From Hordeum vulgare subsp. vulgare (taxonomy: Eukaryota; Streptophyta; Magnoliopsida; Poales; Poaceae), in NCBI RefSeq assembly GCF_904849725.1, contig NC_058518.1, forward strand, positions 328,932,581 through 328,996,580: a DNA stretch of 64,000 bases, in the 5' to 3' direction. Below, one piece after another: positions 22,515 to 33,616 of the stretch. The notes below the pieces were generated by a model. That model saw nothing but the letters and a program-made list of their open reading frames with translations, was not told the DNA's origin and did no database searches. Both the position numbers and the translations under genes were made by a program. Within the stretch, counting starts at the first letter, position 1. Each line of letters begins with the position of its first letter.

Positions 22515-25500
22515 TGTCGGGAACCGATCCTAAGCCATAGGAATCCAGCCTATAACACATCGCATCCCTTTGCGGTCTCACGCACGGTTAACTCCACGGC
22601 TGCAGCCTTACCTTAGCCGGGACCGTTTGCGTCTTTTGACTTACGTATGCAATAGTGTCGCTAGCATTCCAATGTCAAAGAACCCGGATCGACATGTTTA
22701 GTCATAACCCAAAGTGGCAGTACCGCACAAGGACATGCATACATGACCCAACAAAGCAGGTGTCGGTCATCAGCGGATGTTGACAAGTCGTAGCTAGCTA
22801 CAAGGACTCCATTACATCGCGTGACATTTCCCCAAAGGGGACAGACACAGCAGCTAAGAAGGACACATGCCGGTCAACCAATGTGTCCGGAGCAGTAGCG
22901 TACTACCAAGGCTCATTGGATCACAAAGGGGCATTTCCTTGTAAGGAGTGCTACTAAAGTTCACGACTAATTAATCGAACCCCATACATATCAAGTACGA
23001 CACACGTACGCATGGCATACCGATATGTATAGATACATCGATGGCATCACAACATAACCATAAACATACAACCCTTATTTAAGAGGCTCGGAGGAGCCTC
23101 ACACATAATATTACACATTAAGGGTCTCACGACCCATAATAGCAGTCATTCAGTTACAAGCCAGCGGAAGAGTTTAAACTGTCTGAGTACAGACAGGGCA
23201 ACTAGAAGGCACATGGCCTGACTATACTACAGACCCAACGTAGGGCCAGATTGTAGCTGGGACACCAGCTACTCGTCGTCGTCGATGTCTACGAAGAACC
23301 CTCCATTAGGGTCATTAGCAACCTCTGCAACATTTATTAAGCAAACATGAGTACGAAGGTACTCAGCAAGACTTTAAGATAACTAACTACTCATGCAAGG
23401 TATCAAAAGGTATTGTGGGGTTTCATGCGGAAAGCCAGCATTTGACTCGTGGCTAGACAACTTGCATTTTTAAATAATTTTGCCAACTTGATTTCTCGCA
23501 CACGAGTCCACTAACACCACAACAATACACTATCGTGGAATCATTCCGTCTCCATACAAAAATGCCGTCCACGACACTCACGCTTATCTTGGCAATTTTA
23601 TGAGTAGCCATTGAAGTTATCTATGAACAACATATGTCTCCAAGTAGTCCATATCCGCGGACGCGGCTATTCGAATAGATCATAACCCTGTAGGGGTGTA
23701 CTTCGTCACACACGCTCTCGCCACTTATCGCCATGTGCACGTCATGCACCTCGGCAACCTTCAAGCGGAAGCCCAGCGAGGGAGTCGGCCACGACCGTTA
23801 ACCACACTAGTACCTAGTCCAGGTTTATCGCCTATCTGAGAGTAACCCGTACGGAAGTCCGGCCGAGGTTTCTGCCACGGCCTCAAACGATGTGCGCAGG
23901 GTTCCCAAGCTCACCATCCGGGTGCCACTTGGTACACCGTGCCATTGCCTACCGCATCACGGCCCACCTCTCAGGTCAGCACCATGCACGGCCTCCAGCA
24001 TTACTATAAACACCATAAACTACTTGCAACTCCTGGACCGAGTACTACGCGATTAATAGGCCGAGCGGGGTCATATTTCAGGGCCCAGCATGTGGTAGTA
24101 TCTAGTCTTGGATTACATACACGGAACTCAGTTCCTATGGACGGTTCCAATGAAATAACCCGCCATGTACTCCTACACAGCCTTTCACCGGTACCTTTAC
24201 CAAGTCAGGTTCAACACACAACCTTTGCTTACCTAACACATTCTCACAATTCTGTTCATCTCCCAGATGACAGACCATACACAACTCTAAGCATAGCATG
24301 CATAGCAGGATAAGGCACATGATAGCTCAAGCAACTACCAGGTATGCTAGGTTGCAAGGTTCGGCTATTTACTGTGACAAGGTTAGGTCATGCAAAGGAA
24401 GTGGGTTCAACTAACGTGGCAAAAGCAGTTGAAGCATTTGATCCTAATGCAATAAATAAGTGCAGGAGAAAGAACATGGGAATTATCGGGATGATCAAAA
24501 GGGTTGCTTGCCTTGTTGCTCAGAGGAGGGACAATATCCGTCAGACGGATATTCGGTGGAATCCGGGGGTGCGGAGCCTATCGAAATGAATGGCATCAAT
24601 CAATAACAATCATATGCAAGCAAGATGATGCATGAGCATGGCATGCAAGGTGATTAACTATTGTAATTAACATGTATTAGGTTTGTAATTGATTTGAATC
24701 ATATTCGGATATCAATTCAAACGAGGTATTCCCGGATACCGATTTAATTGATTCGACCTGATGCTCAGATCAACTTGATGTTAACATGCATGAAATGTCA
24801 TGTTAGGGTACTGATTTGTAATTAGGACAGTGTGTGATCATGTCATTCATAATGAAATTTGAATATTTTCCAATTTACATTTATAAAGTAATTATAAGAA
24901 TTGAATTATTCATTATTCTACATGTTAGGGTTCTGTAACTTTTTCAAACATGCATGAAAATAGCATATTCAGATTCCTTGAATTTTTCTGATACTTTTTT
25001 ATATATAAATTATTTTCATTGGAGTTACAGATTAATTTCTATGAATTTTTGAAGTTTTAAACATTTATGGAATTATTTTTATACTGGAAAATACTTTTAT
25101 TGCATCAGCATGACATCAGCAGGTCCATCTTGCCGTTGAAAGTCAAACCTGACCAGTGGGACCCACTGGTCAGTCTCTCTGGTCAATTTTAGATTAGGAT
25201 TAATCTTATTTAGTTAATTAAACCCAGTGGACCCACATGTCAGTGACTTAGCAGATTAATTAAATTTATTTTCTTTAAACTTAATCTCCCAGAGGCTGGC
25301 CCCACACGTCAGTGCCTCAGGCCATCCGAGATCCACCGGCGGCGAGGTCGTCCTCGCCGGCGGGGAGCCTCCGGCGAGCACCAGAACGTCGGGAGGGCTC
25401 GGAAATGGCGCATAGAGGGCCAAACGCACGACTGAGACCATGGGAGGAACGGCGACTCGATGGCGCGCACGATGGAACAAGCCCTAGGGGCTGGGGTGGC

Positions 25501-26711
25501 CGGGATCAACGCCGGCGACGAGCTTGGCGGCGACCAAGTTCGGCCATCGTTGAAGCCATCGTATACGGGGTCAAAACGCTCGGGGCTGGGCACCTAACGC
25601 ACCTACACGACGTCCTGAGGCTGTTGGCAGCCTCAGACGGACCAACACTTCACCGGAGGGTTACTGGCGACGAGCTGCAGCGGCGGTCCTCGTCGGGCTC
25701 CGATGGAACTTAGCCTAGAGGAGGGGATCGACGGAGAGAGCTTAGGGGAAAGGACCGCATTCTCACGGGGAGTGCAGAGCAGGGTTTAGACGGCTCGGGG
25801 AAGGCCTGGGGGCGACGAATCGAGCAGAGCTCGCCGGCGGCCGAAGGTTGAAGACGACGGTGCTGTGGGCGTTGCAGGGCTCGGGGAAGCTTCGGCTTCT
25901 ACAGGGAGGACCAGAACGACGAGGCGGAGCTAACGGCGCACTCAGAGAGGGGATCCTATGGCTAGGGGCACGGGTAGCTCGAGCTTTGCTCGGGCTCCAA
26001 TGGCGGCAGAAGGAGGGAGGAGAGATCCGAGAGGAGGGGGGGATCTGGCACTGGGAATGGATAGGGTCGGCCATGGGGACCTTATCCCCGTGCTTGCCAG
26101 CGCGAGGCAGCGGCCAGGCAGGCGCACAGGTGCGTGGCTGCACCGGAGAACGCGGCGGCCACCTCCTGCTGCCCACTGGTGGGGAGGAAGACGACAGGAG
26201 CTGAGATGGGCCGGGCCAGGTGAGCGACACGTAAGAGTTTTCCATTTTTTTTCTGTTTTTGTTTCTGTTTTAGCTACTTCAATAATTTGCTATTTATTTC
26301 AGCTCCCAAATAATTTGTAAAATTTATTTGAGGCACCCTAGAATATTTGTTGGAATATTTCCAACCATTCCTAAAGTTTTCAACATTTTTGAAAGTTTAA
26401 GTTTCTGTTTTCAAATTTAAAACTTGAAATCAGTAGCTTTTTGCATTTATTTAAAATGCTTAAAGTGTCAAGAAAATAGTTTTCTCCAATGCTCATTTAC
26501 TTTCATGATTTATCAGAAAGTTTGAACATTTCTTGAGGCCATTTTGGGTCATTGATTTTAACTAGTTTGAGATCTCCTTTATTTAAAGTAGTGGCTAGGG
26601 TTTTGAGTTTTCCTTCACCTCTTTCTTTGATCTTGTTGAAAATTCTTAGATGCAAATGCAAAGAAGACATGAGCACAAGACTAACTTGCTTAAGGTGTCA
26701 GGGATGTGACA
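22515..26711 (-). repeat. A 3' LTR
   Basis: 4197 bp from TGTCGGGAACC to GATGTGACA (TGTCACATCCC on minus). It is nearly identical to 41712-45913. Its GC-rich block at about 25280-26230 is followed on minus by AT-rich sequence. A 124-codon plus-strand ORF at 23939-24313 recurs in the other LTRs but its divergence is not protein-like. Confidence 0.95.
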
Positions 26712-27381
26712 ACTCACCCCCACTCAAAAGAATCTCGTCCCGAGATTTAGAAGTCGTCGGGAATAACGCAGGATACTCAAGTCGGAGACGATCCTCTCTT
26801 TCCCAAGTTGCCTCCTTTTCAGAATGATTCGACCATTGAACTTTAAGAAACTTGAGGTTTCGACGTCGAGTGGTACGCTCAGCTTGATCAAGAATACGCA
26901 CGGGGTATTCTCGGTATGAAAGGTTATCTTGGAGATCAAGCGTTTCGTGGTCCACTTCATGGATAGGATCCGAAAAGCAACGCCTGAGTTGCGAGACGTG
27001 GAAAACATCATGAACCTTGGAAAGATGTGGAGGAAGTTCCAACTGGTAGGCAACTTCTCCTCGTTTGGCAAGAATGCGAAAAGGACCAATGTAACGAGGA
27101 GCCAATTTGCCTTTGATACCGAATCGATGGGTACCCTTCAAAGGTGTAACCCGTAGGTAAGCCTTCTCGTCAACTTCAAAGGTCACAACCTTATGATGAC
27201 GATCATATTGGCTCTTTTGACGAGACTGGGCTGTTTTCAACTTTTCACGAATAATGCGAACCTGCTCTTCTGCATCCTGGATCATATCCGGGCCAAAGAG
27301 TTGCCTCTCTCCGGTTTCTGACCAATTAAGAGGTGTTCGACATCTTCGTCCATAGAGAACTTCAAAAGGAGCTTTGCCCAA
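26698..27381 (-). pseudogene. A pol: integrase C-terminus with chromodomain
   Basis: 227 codons following an in-frame TGA at 27382-27384. Residues about 1-20 (KAPFEVLYGRRCRTPLNW) finish the integrase core. The GPY/F-type motif RYIGPFRIL is at 96-104. A chromodomain of the chromovirus type spans about 158-205 (YPVRILDQAERTTRR...KVQWSNHSEKEATWERED). Chromodomains steer integration toward chromatin marks. The frame ends seven codons inside the 3' LTR. The plus-strand H1 copy ends the same way (49416-49964). Confidence 0.93.
26712..26729 (-). other. A polypurine tract
   Basis: On minus TTTTGAGTGGGGGTGAGT, directly before the LTR start TGTCAC. The identical tract precedes the H1 3' LTR at about 49947-49964. 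It overlaps the end of the pol coding frame. Confidence 0.85.
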
Positions 27382-27384
27382 GCT

Positions 27385-28563
27385 TCATTGATAACTATTG
27401 TTATAAGCGAATTCGGCGAATGGAAGGCACTTTTCCCAATTCATACCGAACGATATAACACAAGCTCGGAGCATATCTTCTAGGATTTGATTCACTCTTT
27501 CTACTTGACCACTTGATTGGGGATGGAAAGCAGTGCTAAAAGATAGGTGAGTCCCCATGGCATTTTGAAAGCTTTCCCAGAAGCGAGAAGTAAAGATACT
27601 TCCACGGTCCGAGTTAATCTCCAGGGGAACACCATGAAGAGACACTATTCGGGAGATATATAACTCTGCTAGCTGGCTAGCTGTTATACTCTCACGAACA
27701 GGAAGAAAATGAGCCACTTTGGAGAGACGGTCAATGACCACAAAGATAGCATTATTCCCTTTCTTGGTCTTGGGAAATCCGGTAATGAAATCCATGCTAA
27801 CTTTATCCCATTTCCATTCAGGAATAGCTAGAGGTTGAAGGGTGCCAGCAGGCCTTTGATGTTCTGCCTTAACTCGACGACAAACGTCACAGTTAGCAAC
27901 GAACTCAGCAATTTCTCTCTTCATCCTAGTCCACCAGAACCTCTGGCGTAGGTCCTGATACATCTTAGTACTACCGGGATGAATGGTGAGAGGAGAATCG
28001 TGAGCCTCCTTAAGGATTAACTGCCTTAGATGTGGGTTCTTAGGAACCACTAAACGATTCTGGAAGAACACAACACCTTGATCGTTCATGGAGAATTCTT
28101 TAGCATTTCCGCTAAAAATATTCTCCTTGATCCGTGATATACCCTTGTCACGCTTTTGGCCAGCTATAATTTGATCCTTAAGAGTAGGCTTCGCCACCAG
28201 TGTAGAAAGGAATCCTTGAGGAACAATATGAAGATTCAACTTCCGAAAGTCCTCATGGAGAGGTGGTTGACCTTGTTGTAGCATCAAATTGTTACAATAA
28301 GATTTACGACTTAGTGCATCGGCCATAACATTGGCCTTCCCCGGGGTGTAAGTTATCCCTAAGTCGTAATCCGAGATCAACTCAACCCACCGTCTTTGCC
28401 TGAGATTCAAATCCGGCTGGGTGAAGATATATTTCAGACTTTGGTGATCAGTGAATATTTCGCAACGATTACCCAGAAGGTAATGTCGCCAGGTTTTTAG
28501 TGCATGGACCACAGCTGCAAGCTCAAGGTCATGTGTGGGATATTTATCCTCATGTGGACGCAA
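27385..28563 (-). pseudogene. A pol: RNase H C-terminus and integrase core
   Basis: 392 codons. Residues 1-85 are the end of the gypsy RNase H ([11 protein letters not shown] with Asp39, NVMADALSR). The integrase zinc-binding motif lies at about 189-228 (H...H...CDVC). The catalytic triad is D258 (MDFITGFPK), D319 (NSDRG) and E355 (GQVERVNQ), spaced DD35E. Upstream the frame is broken near 28565-28580, where comparison with the motif order implies loss of about 11 nt at the start of the open stretch. Downstream it ends at a TGA (27382-27384). All key residues survive, so decay is recent. Confidence 0.93.
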
Positions 28564-28717
28564 CTGTCGAGATCACATGACGATCTTGCAAGAGAATGCA
28601 ACCTAATCCTTGTCGCGAGGCGTCGCAGTAGATAACAAAGTCCTTAGAAAAATCTGGTGGTAGCAACACAGGTGCGGAAGTCAGGCGTCTTTTCAGTTCC
28701 TGAAAACTATGCTCACA

Positions 28718-29794
28718 CTATGGTGTCCACTCGAACCTTTTATCTTTCTTGAGGAGTTCAGTTAGAGGCTTTGCAACCTTGGAGAAATTCTCGACAAAGC
28801 GGCGACAATAGCTCGCTAGACCAAGAAAACTCCTAACTTGCTTAACCGATTCAGGTTGAGTCCAATCAAGGACAGCTTGAACTCTCTCGGGATTGACAGC
28901 AATACCCTTACCAGAGACTACGTGTCCTAGATAGGTCACTTCTGGTAACCAGAATTCACATTTTGAAAATTTGGCATAAAGCCGATGCTCTCGAAGTTTC
29001 ATCAATACCAGCCTTAGGTGCTCGACATGTTCTTGTTCGTTCTTCGAGTAGATGAGAATATCATCGAGGTATACCACGACGAATTTATCCAAATACTCCA
29101 TGAAGATTGAATTCATCAGACGAGAGAAGGTGGCTGGGGCATTGGTTAAACCGAAGGACATGACGGTGTACTCGTATTGGCCATAACGAGTAACGAAAGC
29201 CGTTTTTGGAATGTCCCCGTTCTTAATCTTGATTTGATGGTATCCCAACCTCAAATCCATTTTGGAGAAGACTGAGGATCCAGCGAGCTGATCGTACAGG
29301 TCGTTGATCCTGGGGAGCGGATACTTGTTCTTTATGGTGACCAGATTAACTGGTCGGTAATCTATAACCATCCGATCCGTTCCGTCTTTCTTATTGACGA
29401 AGAGGACGGGGCAAGCCCAAGGAGAAGAGCTAGGACGAATGAAACCTTTGTTCAAGGCCTCATCTAATTGCTTCTTAAGTTCGGCTAGCTCCAGGGGTGC
29501 CATCTTATATGGTCTTCTGGCTATTGGGATAGTTCCCGGAACAAGATCTATCACAAACTCTACATCTCTGTTAGGTGGAATTCCTGGCAGTTCCTCTGGA
29601 AAAACATCCGGGAAGTCACGGACTACCGGAATGTCTTCAAGTTCCGGAAGAGGGTTGGCATTTAAGGAATAGAGTTGGCATTTGGCAACTCGAGTAGAGA
29701 CATTTACTATCTCACCCGAGGGATGGGTAAGCTGGACATTTCTAGAATGAGTATCAATCTTGGCATAGTGAGCTGACATCCAGTCCATGCCCAA
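28718..29794 (-). pseudogene. A pol: protease end and reverse transcriptase
   Basis: 358 codons of Ty3/gypsy reverse transcriptase. ILGMDWM, the end of the protease domain, overlaps the start. The polymerase motifs follow in order: [23 protein letters not shown] (about 135-150), [13 protein letters not shown] (176-188) and the active-site YLDD at 242-245. The frame is opened by a TAG at 29810-29812 and closed by a TAG at 28718-28720. At both places the surrounding protein motif continues on the other side, so these are premature stops. It would copy the element RNA into DNA. Confidence 0.94.
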
Positions 29795-29809
29795 GATGAT
29801 ATTAATATC

Positions 29810-31159
29810 CTAAGATTTCAAGGCTATCAATGAGGCTAGAAAAACTAGCCTGTCTACTAGAATTTCATTGTCATAGGTTACCCTAGAGGTTTGCCATTTA
29901 CTACCAGGGGTTTGGACAACCAATGGGATTGGCATATCACAAAAAGACATGTTATGCAACTGTGCATAACTTTCTGAAATGAAGGAATGAGATGACCCAG
30001 TGTCAAAGAGAACGGACGCTGGGTGATGATTAACAAGAAGCGTACCCAGCATGACGTCGGGATCCTCTGCAGCTTCTTCTGCTGACACATAGTTCACACG
30101 GCCACGTGCAGGAGTTGGCTTCACATAGTAAGCTTTGCCCGACTTGGCCTGCCCGACGGACTTTCCGGGTTGCTTGGCACCCACATTTTGAGGACACTCA
30201 CGGGAATAGTGCCCTGGTTCTCCACACTTGTAGCATATCACTTGGTTGGCACGTGGTGCAGCATTACTAGCTGGACCACCATAAACTTTTGCTGGAGGGT
30301 TGGCCTGATTCGTCTGAGGCACCATGTAGGATGGCCTCGGAGTGTATCTTGGCGGCAGAGAACTGTTTGGAACCCACAGCCTGCGTTTTGGAAACGCGGA
30401 ACCAGAAGACGAGCCAAAGTCACGGGAGTGCTTCCTTGTGGCTTCGAAGTCAGTATGACCAGTCTCGGCACTGATCGCTTTGTTGACCAGGGCTTGAAAG
30501 CTTGCACACTCATGGAGGCGCAGATCACGATGAAGCTCAGGGCTCAGACCCTTATAGAATCTTGCTTGCTTCTTGGCATCGGTAGACACCTCCTCTGTTG
30601 CATAGCGGGCGAGATTACCGAACTCGCGGCTATAGGCATCCACATTCAACTTGCCCTGAGTGAGGGCACATAACTCCTCTCTGTTTCTGTCCATCAGGCC
30701 CTCTGGAATATGGTGCAGACGAAAAGATGCACTGAAGTCTGCCCATGTGGCTATTGGTTCAGCGAGATGCATAGCTTCAAAATTCTCCCACCATAGATTG
30801 GCGGGTCCTACTAGGAAATACGCCGCAAAGGTCACCTTGTCGGCCTCAGACACATTCGCAGAGCGAATATTGCGTGAGAGGCTGCACAACCAGTCATTAG
30901 CGTCGAGGGGATCGACGGAATGATGAAACTTTGGAGGATTCAGCTTCACAAAGTCATTGAGGGACACTTCAGCATTCCTAGGATGTCGAGCCGTATTCTG
31001 CTCAATACGCTCTAGCAGTCGGTTGGTCTCCTTTTTGTTTCTTTCTGCCTCAAGCATCACTTCCACCAGAGAAGGCGGATGAGGCAGGTCTTCCTGCGAC
31101 GCTTGACTACCCTCGCCTTGCTCATGAGCAGGGGCACGGTTCAACCTGGTGAACACCAT
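29810..31159 (-). pseudogene. A gag and protease (stop before reverse transcriptase)
   Basis: Gag-protease of a chromovirus. I choose the ATG at 31157-31159 (MVFTRLNRAP), because the in-frame ATG six codons upstream is GTG in the H1 copy. Counting from that upstream ATG (31177), the capsid region covers about residues 75-235 (LNPPKFHHSVDPLDANDWL, LVGPANLWWENF). The CCHC knuckle CYKCGEPGHYSREC is at 315-328 and the protease motif LFDTGSSHSFI at 390-400. It ends at an in-frame TAG where the family reads on into pol. Gag would form the virus-like particle and protease would process it. The gag ATG is preceded by a 3'-splice-site-like sequence. Confidence 0.93.
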
Positions 31160-31502
31160 CCTGACAAACAAACTCATAGCTTAGACCAATATCATATCAA
31201 TACTAGCTATGGATTAAGAATGTACTGAACACACGGAATGCGGAAATGAATATCCGAACAGCATGGTAACAAACAACTGCTATATATACACCATGGTTCA
31301 TACACACCCTTACATAGTTCAGTACAACCTTAACCGAAGAGCAAACTACTAAAATTATGAAACTACTCATCAGAGGCTTACAAGCTTCCTATACATTATT
31401 TATCTAGGCCTCCGGAATTCATTTCACATCACAGACATACTTCACAAGTCACGCAGGACTGTGAACGTACGGCTACTACCATACTATCCTTCCGCTCACA
31501 GC
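31160..31502 (-). other. A spacer between ORF1 and gag, with acceptor-like site
   Basis: About 340 bp with no ORF. At its end, on minus, TTTGTTTGTCAG is followed by G and the gag ATG, resembling a plant 3' splice site. The H1 copy has TTTGTTGGACAG at the same place (47497-47508). Confidence 0.6.
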
Positions 31503-31739
31503 TCAGGCATCCGCATAGAACATCTCATAGAGATTACCTCCATGACCTGGAAGCTCAACCTGCGGATCAGGAAACACTCTAGCCTGAGATCCCTGGGATC
31601 CATAAGGACATGGATGTGGCCTTGGTCCCCTGACTGGTGGTAAGAGGGGTCCCCGAAGAGGTGTGACTCCTCCTATAGCTGGCCAGTCAACGTGAGCCGG
31701 AAGATGGGTCCTAACAGGGTTCAGCATCTCCATCTCTCC
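31503..31739 (-). pseudogene. A ORF1, C-terminal part (separated by C2)
   Basis: Codes for the C-terminal third of ORF1: NPVRTHLPAHVDWPAIGG, then a Pro/Gly-rich segment (GPLLPPVRGPRPHPCPYGS), ending EMFYADA at a TGA (31503-31505). The N-terminal part is at 40690-41273 on the far side of C2. H1 carries the same segment at about 46920-47162. There is no recognisable domain. The end of the coding segment next to C2 (31691-31739) is duplicated on the other side. Confidence 0.8.
31691..31739. repeat. 49-bp duplication flanking C2, left copy (right copy 40688-40736)
   Basis: The 49 bp immediately left of C2 are repeated exactly at 40688-40736 immediately right of it. H1 has this ORF1 segment only once. 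No normal 5-bp TSD is present: TCCTC-side bases TCTCC on the left and TGAGC on the right do not match. The right copy overlaps the LTR terminus by the shared letters CAAC. Confidence 0.93.
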
Positions 31740-33564
31740 TGTTGGGGAACGTCGCATGGGAAACAAAAATTTTCCTACGCGCACGAAGACCTATCATGGT
31801 GATGTCCATCTACGAGAGGGGATGAGTGATCTACGTACCCTTGTAGATCGTACAGCAGAAGCGATTAGAGATCGCGGTTGATGTAGTGGAACGTCCTCAC
31901 GTCCCTCGATCCGCCCCGCGAACAATCCCGCGATCAGTCCCACGATCTAGTACCGAACGGACGGCACCTCCGCGTTTAGCACACGTACAGCTCGACGATG
32001 ATCTCGGCCTTCTTGATCCAGCAAGAGAGACGGAGAGGTAGAAGAGTTCTCCGGCAGCGTGACGGCGCTCCGGAGGTTGGTGATGATCTTGTCTCAGCAG
32101 GGCTCCGCCCGAGCTCCGCAGAAACACGATCTAGAGGAAAAACTATGGAGGTATGTGGTCGGGCAGCCGTGAGAAAGTCGTCTCAAATCTGCCCTAAAAG
32201 CCCCATATATATAGGAGGAGGGAGGGAGACCTTGCCTTGGGGTCCAAGGGAACCCCAAGGGGTCGGCCGAGCCAGGGGGGAGGACTCTCCCCCCCCAAAC
32301 CGAGTCCTACTTGGTTTGGTGGGAGGGAGTCCTTCCCCCTTCCCACCTCTCCCTTTTTTTTTCTTTCCTTTGATATTTTCTCTTCCATGGCGCATAGGAT
32401 TTGGTGGGCTGTCCCACCAGCCCACTAAGGGCTGGTGTGACCCCCCCAAATACCTATGGGCTTCCCCGGAGTGGGTTGCCCCCCTCCGGTGAACCCCCGG
32501 AACCCATTCGTCATTCCCGGTACATTCCCGGTAACTCCGAAAACCTTCCGGTAATCAAATGAGGTCATCCTATATATCAATCTTCATTTCCGGATCATTC
32601 CGGAAACCCTCGTGACGTCCGTGATCTCATCCGGGACTCCGAACAACATTCGGTAACCAACCATATAACTCAAATACGCATAAAACAACGTCGAACCTTA
32701 AGTGTGCAGACCCTGCGGGTTCGAGAACTATGTAGACATGACCCGAGAGACTCCTCGGTCAATATCCAATAGCGGGACCTGGATGCCCATATTGGATCCT
32801 ACATATTCTACGAAGATCTTATCGTTTGAACCTCAGTGCCAAGGATTCGTATAATCCCGTATGTCATTCCCTTTGTCCTTCGGTATGTTACTTGCCCGAG
32901 ATTCGATCGTCAGTATTCGCATACCTATTTCAATCTCGTTTACCGGCAAGTCTCTTTACTCGTTCCGTAATACAAGATCCCGCAACTTACACTAAGTTAC
33001 ATTGCTTGCAAGGCTTGTGTGTGATGTTGTATTACCGAGTGGGCCCCGAGATACCTCTCCGTCACACGGAGTGACAAATCCCAGTCTTGATCCATACTAA
33101 CTCAACTAACACCTTCGGAGATACCTGTAGAGCATCTTTATAGTCACCCAGTTACGTTGCGACGTTTGATACACACAAAGTATTCCTCCGGTGTCAGTGA
33201 GTTATATGATCTCATGGTCATAGGTATAAATACTTGACACGCAGAAAACAGTAGCAACAAAATGACACGATCAACATGCTACGTCTATTAGTTTGGGTCT
33301 AGTCCATCACGTGATTCTCCTAATGACGTGATCCAGTTATCAAGCAACAACACCTTGTTCATAATCAGAAGACACTGACTATCATCGATCAACTGGCTAG
33401 CCAACTAGAGGCATGCTAGGGACGGTGTTTTGTCTATGTATCCACACATGTAAATGAGTCTTCATTCAATACAATTATAGCATGGATAATAAACTATTAT
33501 CTTGATACAGGAATTATAATAATAACTATACATTTATTATTGCCTCTAGGGCATAATTCCAACA
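31740..33564 (-). repeat. C2 3' LTR
   Basis: From TGTTGGGGAACG to TTCCAACA, 1825 bp. On minus it begins TGTTGGAATTATGCCC, the signature of the Angela/BARE/WIS group. TATA box at 32206-32213. Confidence 0.97.
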
Positions 33565-33580
33565 GTCTCCCACTTGCACT
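33565..33580 (-). other. C2 polypurine tract
   Basis: On minus AGTGCAAGTGGGAGAC abuts the 3' LTR start, the normal place for second-strand priming. Confidence 0.85.
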
Positions 33581-33616
33581 AGAGTCAATAATCTAGCCCT
33601 CACATCACCATGTGAA

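Noticed and set aside
23939..24313. 124-codon ORF antisense in the A 3' LTR, also open at 43137-43511, 20735-21043 (minus) and 52204-52470 (minus)
   Set aside because: Recurs in all four LTRs, but comparing A with H1 copies most base changes alter the amino acid (about 12 against 3 synonymous in the stretch I checked). This is not protein-coding conservation.
25312..26320. Long GC-rich ORFs on both strands in the A LTR (and 44603-45520)
   Set aside because: Open on both strands through base composition. No conserved start and no recognisable motif; treated as LTR sequence.
31178..31784. Independent 93-codon gene reading into C2
   Set aside because: Its start lies in the C2 LTR. The real coding part is the C-terminus of A's ORF1.
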